The notes: generated by a model from the letters alone, not told the origin. Counted from the stretch's first letter, positions 38,167 to 48,047 are shown. The stretch is DNA of 64,000 nt from Calothrix sp. NIES-4101 (GCA_004296455.1 AP018280.1:1302001-1366000), one strand, 5' to 3'. Numbers and translations: made by a program.

Positions 38167-38559
38167 TTAAGAATATTTTCGGCAAGCATAAACTAGACTT
38201 CGTAACCACAACCATCCTGCCAAGCTACCAACAAAATAAGCAATAAAATCTGACCATACAAAAGTATTTCCCAAAATAAGTCTACCAATCAAAGTCGATC
38301 GCACAGCCTGTAAAAATGGAGGTTGCCAAAGTTGCAAAAATTCGATCCCACAAGTAGCCAAAAAAACTCCAATCGCTATTTTCTGAGGAGAGGCTTGACG
38401 ATACAAGAATGCAACCAACAAAATCCAAAAAATTTCATAAGCAACACTCCCCAAAAAATCCTGTAGCCAAGGTAAACCTAGTCCCTGGGAAAACCGTATG
38501 ACATAACCAAAAGGCACAATTACAATAATGCTGATAAATAATGCCAGACGATATCTCAT
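38167..38559 (-). CDS. DUF2809-family membrane protein
   Basis: 130 residues with about four hydrophobic helices. The start RYRLALFISIIVIVPFGY and the C-terminal VWSDFIAYFVGSLAGWLWLRS fit the DUF2809 family of integral membrane proteins of unknown function. It follows the next minus-strand gene (38583-39239) by 23 bp, so the two are probably co-transcribed. Confidence 0.75.
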   Translation of the reverse strand: MRYRLALFISIIVIVPFGYVIRFSQGLGLPWLQDFLGSVAYEIFWILLVAFLYRQASPQKIAIGVFLATCGIEFLQLWQPPFLQAVRSTLIGRLILGNTFVWSDFIAYFVGSLAGWLWLRSLVYACRKYS

Positions 38560-38582
38560 GAAAATTCGTAATTCTTAATTTC

Positions 38583-39239
38583 CTATTCTCTCCACCTAAC
38601 CTTAACAAAATGCGCTTCCCGTCCCCAGACATCGCGAGTCATGGTAATACTGTCGATTACCAAATTAAAAGGTATGGATGTGGTTACATAACGCTGTGCC
38701 AAAGCTCCAATATCTGGAGCGAGTTCGGCGGCTGTGGTGACAGCTAAACCTAAGCCAAACAACTGTTCAAATAGTCCACGTGGCAAAACTACATGCATTC
38801 CCACTGCTAATCCTGCGGTTAATAACATTGAGACTGACATATTAGTTCCACAACGCGGATGCACAGCTAAATCCCATTCCCCACTTGTGAGACGTTGGAG
38901 GGCGACTGTAACTGCACGTCTTAAATTACTAATATTCACTTCGCCGTATAAATAAAAACCTTGCTCGGTGGATAAACCCCCTAGGTGTTCATTATCGACT
39001 TGAAAATTATTAGCAACTCCTCTGGGAAGGCGAGAATTTTGGGCTTCACTGAGAATCCAGACTGTCGCATGTTCCAAAGCATGAACCTGCCGCAGTGCTA
39101 AAATTTCTTTCAACCCAGGTACAAAAGATAATTGCTTGAGTAGTTCTGTATCTTGAGTTGGTTGTGGGGCGACAAAATCAAAATTAAAGTTAAAATCTAG
39201 GGGATTAGAACTACCGTTATTCAAAGCAGAAGTATTCAT
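38583..39239 (-). CDS. conserved cyanobacterial protein, likely DUF6391
   Basis: 218 residues. Recognisable as a cyanobacterial family by HALEHATVWIL ... RLPRGVANNF and LAVHPRCGTNMSVS, with a hydrophobic middle (MLLTAGLAVGMHVVLPRGL). The family name DUF6391 is from memory. The His/Glu-containing HALEHATV hints at a metal or ligand site; function unknown. Probably in an operon with the DUF2809 gene. Confidence 0.65.
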   Translation of the reverse strand: MNTSALNNGSSNPLDFNFNFDFVAPQPTQDTELLKQLSFVPGLKEILALRQVHALEHATVWILSEAQNSRLPRGVANNFQVDNEHLGGLSTEQGFYLYGEVNISNLRRAVTVALQRLTSGEWDLAVHPRCGTNMSVSMLLTAGLAVGMHVVLPRGLFEQLFGLGLAVTTAAELAPDIGALAQRYVTTSIPFNLVIDSITMTRDVWGREAHFVKVRWRE

Positions 39240-39534
39240 AGTTACACCGCTCGCTCAATCAAACAGAGCAATATGGATTTTTTTAATGTAGCGCTTGTAC
39301 GTCAAAATTAATGCTAATTTTTATTGATTGTTATTGAATTTTTCTTCATTCATAATCACTTTGTTACCTAATTTCAGCAAATTACTATTCAGCATAGTCG
39401 CGCAGGGGGAAACCTGATTTCTGAGATTTTAAGTTTTACTTTATACATAAACTCTGATAATTGCGATCGCCTCATCATTCTCTTAATGGTACTAAAGCTT
39501 GGGTAGTGGGGTTATTTGCAGTTGATAAATTGGG
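39240..39534. other. intergenic region with a hairpin-repeat fragment
   Basis: No gene is seen. The segment 39390-39440 (GCGCAGGGGGAAACCTGATT and following) resembles the repeats at 23616-23660 and 33811-33875. One HIP1 site lies near 39463. Confidence 0.45.
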
Positions 39535-40644
39535 CTAATTTCTCAAAAAAGCCTCTAATTCAGGTACATCAACCCATTGAGACGTTACATTTGATTGGTG
39601 CGCCAAATCCATTAGTAATTGCGAATAAACCCCCTCCCTTAAAGAAGGAACTATTGCTTTTCCTTGATCAATACTTTTTACCCAATTATCGATTACACGA
39701 ATAAATGCTGAAATCCTGCCATCTGCGTGATTTTTGGGAAAGATGAAACTATTGGGAATTTCAATTTCTGCTAATGCTTCTCCTATTTGATTTCCCCAGA
39801 CTCGAAAACCATGAATATAATCTTTTTGTTCTTCACTGCCTAATACCAAAGTTCCTTTATCTCCGTACACTTCTAACCAATGGGGACGGGACGCGTGAAC
39901 TACAGCACTAATACAAACTTGGCATGGTGTACCATCAGCCAATTCCAACATTAACATGCAAGTATCGTCAGTATCGACTAATTTAAATTCCCCTGTACTG
40001 GGGTCAATTCTTTGAGGAATTGCAGTGCTAAAATGGGCGCTTAATCTGCGTACTGAACCAAATAACCAATAAATATAATCAAATGCATGGGAACCTAAGG
40101 AACCTAATGCACCACCGCCTGCTTCTTTGCGAGAATACCAATTCCAAGAACGTGACGCATCTGCACGGGAGGCACCTAACCAATCAATTCTAATTAGTCG
40201 CTTATTGCCAACATATCCTGATGTTAATAATTCTGCAAATAATTGCCATCCAGGAACACAACGAAATTCAAAATCGACGGTGGCAATGACATTTTGTTGC
40301 TGTGCCAGTTGATAAAGTTCTTTGGCTTCACTAACGTTTAATGTTACTGGTTTTTCTAATAATAAATGTTTGCCGGCTTGAAGTACTGCTTTTGCCATTT
40401 CATAGTGCAAAAATGGCGGTGTGGAAATACTTACAGCCTGAACTTCGGGTAAATTAATAATTTCTATAAAATCATCACTAGCTAACGGGATGTTGTTAGC
40501 ACTAGCAATCTGTTTCGCTTTTTCAATATCACGGTGGTAAATAGCTACTACTTCTGTACGATGATGTTCCTGAAATCCAGGAATGTGGACTTTTTGACCA
40601 AATCCTGTACCAATAACCGCAACACCAATTTTACCCTGATTCAT
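39535..40644 (-). CDS. Gfo/Idh/MocA-family NAD(P)-dependent oxidoreductase
   Basis: 369 residues. The N-terminal Rossmann motif is VAVIGTGFGQKVHIPGF, with the signature VSISTPPFLHYEMAKAVLQAGKHLLLEKP (the EKP lysine is the usual catalytic residue; quoted in part) and a C-terminal alpha/beta domain with GGGALGSLGSHAFDYIYWLFG. These enzymes oxidise or reduce sugars and related compounds; the substrate is not known. Adjacent to the DUF1822 gene by 35 bp on the same strand. Confidence 0.9.
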   Translation of the reverse strand: MNQGKIGVAVIGTGFGQKVHIPGFQEHHRTEVVAIYHRDIEKAKQIASANNIPLASDDFIEIINLPEVQAVSISTPPFLHYEMAKAVLQAGKHLLLEKPVTLNVSEAKELYQLAQQQNVIATVDFEFRCVPGWQLFAELLTSGYVGNKRLIRIDWLGASRADASRSWNWYSRKEAGGGALGSLGSHAFDYIYWLFGSVRRLSAHFSTAIPQRIDPSTGEFKLVDTDDTCMLMLELADGTPCQVCISAVVHASRPHWLEVYGDKGTLVLGSEEQKDYIHGFRVWGNQIGEALAEIEIPNSFIFPKNHADGRISAFIRVIDNWVKSIDQGKAIVPSLREGVYSQLLMDLAHQSNVTSQWVDVPELEAFLRN

Positions 40645-40679
40645 ATCTTATTTAAATTACCCAAATACAGAACAACTAA

Positions 40680-41864
40680 CTAAAATCTGAGAATTTCGCG
40701 ATCGCAATTTTCTGGCAATGGCTCAATTTCCCAAACAATTCCCTCGCCCGCCTCTAAGGCAACTTCAATCGCTATAACTTCTGTCGCCGTATCCGCTGTC
40801 ATTTCATTGTCTGGAAATGCTTGTAAATCTTCTGTCAGCAGTCGCAACTTAAAGCCACCGGGAATTACTCCCCCAACTGCTGTATTTCGCAATTCAAAAC
40901 GCCAGATGGTGGATTCTTCGTCTCCTTCTGCTTCTGCTTCAATTTGAGGAATCACCCGCAATTCATAATTTTGTCCGGCGATCGTTAATTGCCGGGAAAG
41001 TATATTTTGTGCTGCCGTTTCTTCAACACTACGTGCGGCTGCCCCCAATTGCAGGTTGATAGCATCCCAACCCAATTCCCGTGCAGCTTGCGATATACCA
41101 GTTTGTAGCCATTGGAAAACAGAAAACTGTTCTGACTGCCCTACTCTTTGTTGGTATAATTTTTTTCTCCAACCACCGTGTTCAATTAATGCTCCCCAAG
41201 TTGCAAAGGGAACTTCTAAACGCGGTGCCAGCATTTCGCGATCGCCTAAACGGATAATCAAGTTTTCAGCTTGGGTGATATTCAAAGCTGGTAACGCTGC
41301 CACCTGACTGCGGGTAACTTCATTGGTACATATTTGACAAGCAGTCAAAAATATGCATATATCATCAATGACATCACTAGCATCAAGTGCATAAGTACGG
41401 GTATTCGCATCGTAAATTCCTTGATGCTTAAGTTGTGCGTGGGTACAGTAACTCCAAACGCGCACATAGCCATCTTCAGCTTCAATTTCTACGCCGAGAT
41501 AATAATCACCGAGCCAACTTGGTATATCTACCCATTCTTGGGGAACTCTTAATTCACCAAGATCGATACTTTCCTGTGGAACTAAGATAATACGAGTTGC
41601 GTCAACACAAATGACGGTCCCATTTACCAGTTCCCAAAAACTGGGTAAAGCAGTGGTATTAAACCATACCTTTGCCTGTGGTGCGACATCTTCCTGTAAC
41701 CAAGGTAAGACAGCGCTCAGGCAAAGTTCATTTAAATATGCTTGATAGCGTGAAGTAGGATTAGAATGTACCTGGCTTTTTTCCCACGCTTGATTATAGG
41801 CATTGTGCGGTATTTCTAAAATTAAATCTTTGGGCGTAACGAAGCTAAATAGGTTAGTAGTCAT
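40680..41864 (-). CDS. DUF1822-family protein, partner of a sigma factor
   Basis: 394 residues, soluble. The N-terminus (LFSFVTPKDLILEIPHNAY) and segments such as DLGELRVPQEWVDIPSWLGDYY are typical of the cyanobacterial DUF1822 family. The family is often encoded next to a sigma-70-like gene, as here: the sigma gene ends 140 bp upstream on the same strand. The role is unknown; regulation of the sigma factor is an inference from gene order. Confidence 0.8.
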   Translation of the reverse strand: MTTNLFSFVTPKDLILEIPHNAYNQAWEKSQVHSNPTSRYQAYLNELCLSAVLPWLQEDVAPQAKVWFNTTALPSFWELVNGTVICVDATRIILVPQESIDLGELRVPQEWVDIPSWLGDYYLGVEIEAEDGYVRVWSYCTHAQLKHQGIYDANTRTYALDASDVIDDICIFLTACQICTNEVTRSQVAALPALNITQAENLIIRLGDREMLAPRLEVPFATWGALIEHGGWRKKLYQQRVGQSEQFSVFQWLQTGISQAARELGWDAINLQLGAAARSVEETAAQNILSRQLTIAGQNYELRVIPQIEAEAEGDEESTIWRFELRNTAVGGVIPGGFKLRLLTEDLQAFPDNEMTADTATEVIAIEVALEAGEGIVWEIEPLPENCDREILRF

Positions 41865-42004
41865 TGTTTTGGGTAATGGGTATTGGGTAATTTGCGACTA
41901 TACTGGGCGCGGTTAAAAATGGATTTTTCGGCTATTAGCTGGAGTGGGTTTAGCTTTGGGCTAATAGCTAACTGCCCAGAGTATACTAGCTTCTTACTCA
42001 GCCC

Positions 42005-43171
42005 TCAGCCTTTATAATAAGATTGCAACCATTCTTCCATGACTGTATTTGTACTCTTAAGTAGGTCTGATGTCATCGAAATATGCAGTTTTGCTTTGCT
42101 CCATTTTGCTAAGGTTTTGAGAAGAGTATCTCGTACTTTAGCAATGCGGCGGGAAATTGTATATTGTTGAATTTGTAATTCTTTGGCTATCTGTTGCTGG
42201 GTAAATCCTTGGGTATAGTATAGTTTGAGGATTGCTTGAGCTTCTGGTTCCAGTTTACTGACTGCATCAATGAGAATTTGATTCATCTCGCCAAGTTGCG
42301 AGGTGCGTGTTTGCTGTTCTTCGGCGGCAATTATCTCACTTAAGAGAGAGTCTTGTTCATTACTAGGAATATTGTCAACAAACTCATAAGTATCTTCGCT
42401 TCCCGTAGGGGCGTTGATAGAGGTAATGTTGGGATATAAATAGTTACGTGCAGCTTTTGCACAAGCTTGCATCCAGGTTTCGATGGTTTGGGGAGTTGTT
42501 CGGGAAATGGTTTGAGAATTGTAAGCCTGAGCAATCGCTTCCCAAGTTTTGTCATCTGGGCGAGCCAATTGACGACTAGTACCAGCTTGGCTAGGAACAT
42601 AAATTAATTTAAAACAATTCCAAGCTGTGACGTAGGATGTAATCGTCTCCTTCGATAAACCAGCGTTTTCTAAAGCCTCTAACAAACGTTTTTGGCTAAT
42701 TTTCCGCAAAATTCCCCAAGTAGAACAAATATCAACTTCGTGACGTTGACGTAAGGTTTCGCGGATAGCAGTACCAAAAATCGTACTCGCATAATTTTTG
42801 AGGACAAAACCTTGAGTGGGATTAAAACCTTTGAGAATGCGATCGCACTGAGTTATGGCAATCTGGAAGAAGTCAGGTAATGTATGCTGGGTATTAGCAA
42901 ACATTTGTACCATTTTTTGCGAACTCCAATAACAAGCTTCCTGCAAATAAGCAATTAAATGTTGTTTGGAAATAGTTGCAGTGGCTGGCTGATGCCAAGA
43001 CTTGTGCCAATATATTGCCCAAATCTCCTCCGAAGTTTCATCGGGAGATTTGCTGAGATTATTTTGCATACTTCGACGCAAACGTCCATCTGTAGCCCAG
43101 CAGTGAAAACGTTCGGTATCGAATTGAATGAAGGTTGAAAAAATTTCAATCACACTTTTCCGAGGTTGCAT
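42005..43171 (-). CDS. sigma-70-family RNA polymerase sigma factor (group 3/ECF-like, cyanobacterial)
   Basis: 388 residues. A long, Cys/Trp-rich N-terminal region with a region 2-like segment (LKNYASTIFGTAIRETLRQ) precedes sigma region 4, LSKLEPEAQAILKLYYTQGF ... TQQQIAKELQIQQYTISRRIAKV (the helix-turn-helix binding the -35 element; quoted in parts). Region 2 is atypical and region 3 is not evident. Promoter specificity is unknown. Its partner DUF1822 lies downstream. Confidence 0.75.
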   Translation of the reverse strand: MQPRKSVIEIFSTFIQFDTERFHCWATDGRLRRSMQNNLSKSPDETSEEIWAIYWHKSWHQPATATISKQHLIAYLQEACYWSSQKMVQMFANTQHTLPDFFQIAITQCDRILKGFNPTQGFVLKNYASTIFGTAIRETLRQRHEVDICSTWGILRKISQKRLLEALENAGLSKETITSYVTAWNCFKLIYVPSQAGTSRQLARPDDKTWEAIAQAYNSQTISRTTPQTIETWMQACAKAARNYLYPNITSINAPTGSEDTYEFVDNIPSNEQDSLLSEIIAAEEQQTRTSQLGEMNQILIDAVSKLEPEAQAILKLYYTQGFTQQQIAKELQIQQYTISRRIAKVRDTLLKTLAKWSKAKLHISMTSDLLKSTNTVMEEWLQSYYKG

Positions 43172-43827
43172 AAATAATCGCTAGGCTAATTTTTAAATTT
43201 TTAAACTAATTCACCATTGAAAATAGGTAAAGCATATTTGTTAATATACACTTCCCAAAACTTTACTACAAACGCTCACCCATTAGTTTCGGGAGATAAG
43301 CATTTGCTGGAATTGCAGTCAACATGAATGCTTGATGTCCGCCATAATGTACTAAGAACTGTGAACAGACTCATAGCATTAAACATCGGGCAATTTATGG
43401 ACTTGGAACCAGAAAACATTGAATTTGCCGAATCCGCAACTCGTAAACCATTAGAAATATTACGAGATGCAGAAATTTCTTTGCGTCGTCCCACTGTCGC
43501 TGCACTTGTACCGGTTTTACCCTCACAGATGAGCCAGCGTTTGCAAAAGGTTTCGTCTGTAGCAGATAATACATTGAATGAGCTTGCAGAAATCGATATT
43601 GAGGAGATTTCCGACTGGGAACTGCGGAATGCAAGAATCTGGATTGGTCTAAGTTTTGTGGGATTTGGGGCATTGATGGTAATTATGCTACTGCTGTACT
43701 TAAGTACATTACACCCAGAACTCACTGCGATCGAGCAGGTGCGACAATATTGGTATCAGTATGTTTGGTTTGTTTGTCTTGGTGTCGCCGGAATGTTTCT
43801 TTTAGGGCGTGAAGCTATGCGAGTAAA

Positions 43828-46340
43828 GTCAGTGATTCCCTCACGGGAACCACTGCTCTCCAAAACCGTGCTTGAACCGTTAAATTCACACGGCTCCTCA
43901 GTGAATTGGTACTTGTCAGGTATACCTCATTACCAACATATCCTCTTCCCAAAACCAATTTAGTTCGGAGGGTGGTTTAGGCTTGGTACTATTACAACCA
44001 GATTGAGTGCCGGGACTACTATCCTCAGCAGTCTTTGTATCGTGGCAATGCCTGTGTAGAAGTTGCCAATTTTTATATTCATCCTTACCACCTTGCGATT
44101 TTGGGATGATATGGTCAATTTCCATCACATCGTTTTCACGGAAGAACAAACCACAGTGGGCACATTTCCCTTTTTGCCATTTCAAGAGTGAAGCCACCCT
44201 TTTGGGCATTTCCGGGTTGTTACCCATTCTTGTACTCCAATAAATCAAATTCCCATCGTATGGGGAAGCAACGCCAATAACCTTTATATGCCGCGCTATT
44301 TTAATGCGGGTATGGTCAAGTAACCGGACTTGGTTTTCTCCTGCTTCCTTGGTTGCGAATACCCAGTTATCACCGTCTATTGAGTGCCAATATTTCTTTG
44401 ACACCCAAAAGCATGATTTTTTGGGGTGACGGAATTTTGCCCAAGAGACTAGTTTTAGGTAAACCAGGTTATCTAAAAATGCATAGATTTCCTTGCTGAT
44501 GACGGTAGCAAAGTAATTAGCCCAACCCCGAATAATCGGGTTTAATTGTTTAATGAGCGCCGCTTGAGGTGCTGCTTTATGAGCATCAATTACACGAGCT
44601 AAATGGTCATAATGTGCCTTAACTTTTTCTTGACTTGGGGTGATGATGGTTTTAAAGCCTAGTTTTTCCCCTTTGGTATTTTTACCTGTATGGTGTTTTC
44701 CTTTGGAGAATTGACGTATATTAAAACCAAGAAAATCAAATCCTGGTTTTTGCCCTTCATATGTTGATAGGGTATGTATCAATCTTGTTTTACTGGGCTT
44801 TAATTCCAAGCCATAGTCCTTTAACCATTCCTCCATGATTTCACGGCATTTTTGGACGACGGTTATATCTTCATGAAGAATCACCAGGTCGTCGGCGTAC
44901 CTAATCAACATCGCTCCTGGTTGATAACCAGAATATTTACCTTTTTTGAGGATTGTACCTTTTGGAAAGGCTTGTTTGATTCGGTTTTCCATGCCGTGGA
45001 GGGCAATATTTGCCAAAAGTGGCGAATTAGTGCCGCCTTGGGGCGTTCCCTCCGATGTTGGAAACAACTGCTTACCGTCTATTACCCCCGCTTTCAACCA
45101 AGCTCGTATTTGACGGCGAATGGTAGGGGATGTCGAAAGTTTTTTAAGCAGTGCCGAGTGGTCGATGCGGTCAAAACAACTTGCTATATCAGCATCAAGC
45201 ACAAATTTTGGTTTATACCTGATGCAATTGAATATTGCCTCGATTGCATCATGACATGACCTTCCGGCTCTGAACCCATATGAGTTAGGTTCAAATCGCG
45301 CTTCCCATTCCGGCTCTAAGGCTTGTAGGGTGAGCGCTTGCAAGGCTCGGTCTTTCATTGTAGGTATACCTAAAGGTCTTTTCTCATCCTTTCCAGGCTT
45401 GGGAATCCATACACGCCTAGTCGGGTTAACCTTAGCACCCAGTTTTAGTTTATCGATTAGGGCTAGACGTTGTTTTGGGGTCAGCGACTTAACACCATCC
45501 ACACCAGCCGTCTTTTTCCCTTTATTATCCTGGGTAACTCTACGAACCGCTAATGCTCTTGCTGACCAAGAATTCATCAAGGTTTTTTGGAGTCTGCGAT
45601 ATGCTTTTACATCGCCACGTTGAGAGGCTCGATAAATTCTCTTTTGCAGCTTATACACTCTACGCTCCAGCTTTCGCCAGTTGATAGAGCGCCATTCCCC
45701 CGTAGTCTTAAAACTCGTATTAGACATATTTACTGCTACTGGAAACTTCATCTTCCAAATCACCGTGATTCTGTCTGCCTATCCTCACCATTACAGTGAG
45801 GCGTTTGCTTTTGAATCAATCTTGCCTACTCGTAGTATTAGTTAGCACCTACTCAATTATTAGAGATTGAGAACATACGAGAGGTTACTTCGTTTCTAAT
45901 AGTCATTGTTTGAGTTTTTAGAGCGGTACTATCCACCGGGTTTAGAGGAAGTGCTTGTTGGACACCCAGGACCTTGCCAACTCCCCATTATCCTTGCCCT
46001 TTTGGGACTCCCAGCGTTTCAGCCTGATTACGCTGGTTATTCCTGACGATGGTTCAAACATACCTTCGTGTTCCTACTCATGAACTCCTGCTTGATGTAT
46101 ACCAGATTAGGCTTCCAGTATTTAACACCTTTCACCCCCGCTTCAAGGATTGATGGCTAGTCGCTACCTTGGGGGACACAGTTCGAGACTGCGCTCTGTG
46201 TGCTTTCACTCCCGCACCTGGAGGATGGGACTTGGTTTCAAACCTCACCCATATGACTATCAAATTGTTAAAGTTACTAAGTAACTTTGCGGGTAATCCT
46301 CCACCCTTTTCAAGGTTAGTTTCTACCCAACGAATCGCAC
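43828..46340 (-). mobile_element. complete group II intron, 2513 bp
   Basis: On the minus strand the 5' end is GTGCGATTCG (complement of 46331-46340), and the 3' end is CACTGAC after a domain VI hairpin (CAGTGGTTCCC with GGGAATCACTG). Domain V is visible as GAGCCGTGTGAATT ... GGTTCAAGCACGGTTTTGG (about 43857-43895), and the maturase ORF lies within. Removing 43828-46340 restores one open frame in the flanking gene, which fixes both ends. Type is consistent with cyanobacterial CL-type introns. The 5' domains (45764-46340) carry no other gene. Confidence 0.88.
43916..45763 (-). CDS. ltrA: group II intron reverse transcriptase/maturase with HNH endonuclease
   Basis: About 600 residues; probable start MKFPVAVNMSNTSF or MSNTSFKTTGEWRS, within the listed frame. 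Reverse transcriptase domains include RRVWIPKPGKDEKRPLGIPT, NSYGFRAGRSCHDAI, and the active-site YADD in MLIRYADDLVIL. A maturase (X) domain follows, and the C-terminus has an HNH nuclease (CAHCGLFFRENDVMEIDHII ... LHRHCHD; quoted in part). This suite is needed for intron splicing, reverse transcription and retrohoming. No frameshift is visible, so the intron may be active. Confidence 0.93.
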   Translation of the reverse strand: MIWKMKFPVAVNMSNTSFKTTGEWRSINWRKLERRVYKLQKRIYRASQRGDVKAYRRLQKTLMNSWSARALAVRRVTQDNKGKKTAGVDGVKSLTPKQRLALIDKLKLGAKVNPTRRVWIPKPGKDEKRPLGIPTMKDRALQALTLQALEPEWEARFEPNSYGFRAGRSCHDAIEAIFNCIRYKPKFVLDADIASCFDRIDHSALLKKLSTSPTIRRQIRAWLKAGVIDGKQLFPTSEGTPQGGTNSPLLANIALHGMENRIKQAFPKGTILKKGKYSGYQPGAMLIRYADDLVILHEDITVVQKCREIMEEWLKDYGLELKPSKTRLIHTLSTYEGQKPGFDFLGFNIRQFSKGKHHTGKNTKGEKLGFKTIITPSQEKVKAHYDHLARVIDAHKAAPQAALIKQLNPIIRGWANYFATVISKEIYAFLDNLVYLKLVSWAKFRHPKKSCFWVSKKYWHSIDGDNWVFATKEAGENQVRLLDHTRIKIARHIKVIGVASPYDGNLIYWSTRMGNNPEMPKRVASLLKWQKGKCAHCGLFFRENDVMEIDHIIPKSQGGKDEYKNWQLLHRHCHDTKTAEDSSPGTQSGCNSTKPKPPSELNWFWEEDMLVMRYT

Positions 46341-46482
46341 CCCTGTACGAAAACCAAAGCGCAGAAAAAGACGGACAAATATCTTGTTTAACGATGATGA
46401 TTCTTGGTAATATCGTTTCTCCAAAATCTGGCAACACATAAAATAAATCTCCGTGTCCCTCCATCTCCGCATCCCCGCGTCG

Positions 46483-47418
46483 TCATCTGGTATTAGCTAC
46501 CACTTTTAACAGGGTGCATTCCCAAACTAAACGGGGTTGTGCGTAACAAAGTAGATATTTACGGCTTTTCTCTAATTCTTCGATAATATTCGCTTTGTAT
46601 TGCTGTTGCCAGTACAACTGTTGTAGATAATCAACTAGCCATAACTGTCCTTCCGTATCTAATTCTTTATCGATTCGTCTGGCTAATTCCAAAGCTTGAC
46701 GCTGGTTTGCAGGGGTTTTTTGTAATGCTTGTAATAGCTCAGTTGGAATTGCTTGCATTTGTTCGTAAGATGCGATCGCTTCTCCTGGGCTTCCGGCTGC
46801 TAAATTAATAATAGTAGGATTTTGTAATATTTCTCCGTGTCCTGTTACATTTAATACTTCTGCCATCCCGACAACATCGAGGCGAGAAAAAGGTATTTTT
46901 TGACAGCGTGATACTAATGTTGGCAATATCGCATCAACTGAAGGTGCAATTAAAATTAACGTTGCTCTTCCTGGTTCTTCTAGGGTTTTGAGCAGTGCAT
47001 TTGCTGCTCCTTCTGCCATGGTTTCGGCTTGTTCAATGACTACCACACTTCTTGGTGCTAACATTGCTGGACGGCTCAAGAATTCTGTAATCTCACGAAT
47101 TTGCTCAAGACGAATTACAGGCGGTGATTTACGTTTAATCCCTTTGGCTGCGGCTTCCTGGGGGGTATAGCGCTCTCCTTGATGTTGGTAGGTAGGTTGT
47201 ACCCAAAGTAAATCGGGATGATTACCTTGGCGTAAGCGGTTTTGTGCTGTGGGGTCTTGACTAAATAATACTTCGATAAAGCAACGTGCTGCCAATCCAC
47301 GCCCAATTCCATTAGCACCTGCGAATAAGTATGCTGGTGCAATTTTATTCTTAACTACTGCTTGCATCAGTAATTCTACTGCTTGTGCTTGTCCGATTAA
47401 TGGTGTGAAGAAGGACAT
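46483..47418 (-). CDS. holB: DNA polymerase III delta' subunit
   Basis: 311 residues. AAA+ fold with Walker A-like AYLFAGANGIGRGLAARCF; the sensor motif LLKTLEEPGRATLILIA is conserved. The zinc-binding cysteines of tau-type subunits are absent, as is usual for delta'. It helps load the DnaN clamp. It lies 2 bp after the tmk stop codon on the same strand, forming an operon-like tmk-holB pair. Confidence 0.9.
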   Translation of the reverse strand: MSFFTPLIGQAQAVELLMQAVVKNKIAPAYLFAGANGIGRGLAARCFIEVLFSQDPTAQNRLRQGNHPDLLWVQPTYQHQGERYTPQEAAAKGIKRKSPPVIRLEQIREITEFLSRPAMLAPRSVVVIEQAETMAEGAANALLKTLEEPGRATLILIAPSVDAILPTLVSRCQKIPFSRLDVVGMAEVLNVTGHGEILQNPTIINLAAGSPGEAIASYEQMQAIPTELLQALQKTPANQRQALELARRIDKELDTEGQLWLVDYLQQLYWQQQYKANIIEELEKSRKYLLCYAQPRLVWECTLLKVVANTR

Positions 47419-47420
47419 TA

Positions 47421-48047
47421 CTAATTAATTATGACTTTGCTCAACTTGTCCTGAATTTGTTGTTGTATGCTTTCTTTACTCAAATTAGCATCTATCCTGA
47501 TAATGAATTCGGGGTAGGTTTTTGCAAGTTCGCCATATCCTTGTTGGACTCGTTTGTGAAAGTCGATTTTTTCTTCTTCGATTCTGTCGGCTATTTCTCC
47601 ACTACTGCGTTTGCGCTGGAGTCCAACTTCAGCATCTAAATCAAACCAAAATACTAAATCACTAACTAAACCTGCTGTAGCGATTTGGTTGAGTTGGTTA
47701 ATTAAATCCATATCTAAACTACGCCCATAACCTTGATAAGCTATGGTTGAATAGATAAAGCGATCGCACAGTACAAACTTGCCGGATGCGAGATTAGGTT
47801 TGAGTTCCTGTTCCACATGTTGGGCGCGATCGGCTGCATATAATAATAGTTCAGTACGACTGGCAATGTGATTTTTTCCAGTTTCCAGTAATAGCCGTCG
47901 CAAGTCCACACCTAATTCAGTTCCCCCAGGTTCTCGCGTCACCACAACTTCAATACCCAGACTTTGCAACCATTGGCTTGTCAGTTGTATTTGAGTAGTT
48001 TTTCCGCATCCTTCCACCCCTTCAAAAATAATTAATTTACCTTGCAT
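47421..48047 (-). CDS. tmk: thymidylate kinase
   Basis: 208 residues from the ATG at 48047 (MQGKLIIFEGVEGCGKTTQ). P-loop EGVEGCGKTT, DRX motif CDRFIYSTIAYQG, and the substrate-binding REPGGTELG are present. Converts dTMP to dTDP. The frame stays open to 48158, but those extra residues look like a hydrophobic chance ORF. Followed immediately by holB. Confidence 0.95.
   Translation of the reverse strand: MQGKLIIFEGVEGCGKTTQIQLTSQWLQSLGIEVVVTREPGGTELGVDLRRLLLETGKNHIASRTELLLYAADRAQHVEQELKPNLASGKFVLCDRFIYSTIAYQGYGRSLDMDLINQLNQIATAGLVSDLVFWFDLDAEVGLQRKRSSGEIADRIEEEKIDFHKRVQQGYGELAKTYPEFIIRIDANLSKESIQQQIQDKLSKVIIN

Larger units (their letters stand above)
43397..46410 (+). pseudogene. small membrane-protein gene split by an antisense group II intron
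   Basis: The left part, from the probable ATG at 43397 (MDLEPENIEFAESATRK) to 43827, and the right part, 46341-46410, join in frame to give 166 residues and a stop at 46408-46410. The left part has two membrane segments (WIGLSFVGFGALMVIMLLLY; YVWFVCLGVAGMFLL). The joined tail reads AMRVNPVRKPKRRKRR, then TNILFNDDDSW, a basic-then-acidic end like a real membrane protein. Without joining, the left ORF runs into intron sequence. Since the intron lies in antisense orientation it cannot splice from this gene's own mRNA, so the gene is probably inactive. The family is not identified; the ORF is also open from 43328. Confidence 0.78.

Noticed and set aside
43328-43963. Single continuous 211-residue ORF as an intact gene
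   Set aside because: Its last 45 codons are intron sequence (domains V and VI); the true gene ends in the right-hand fragment 46341-46410.
46169-46441. ORF of 90 aa on the plus strand
   Set aside because: It spans the intron 5' domain and the host-gene right fragment in a different frame from the restored one.
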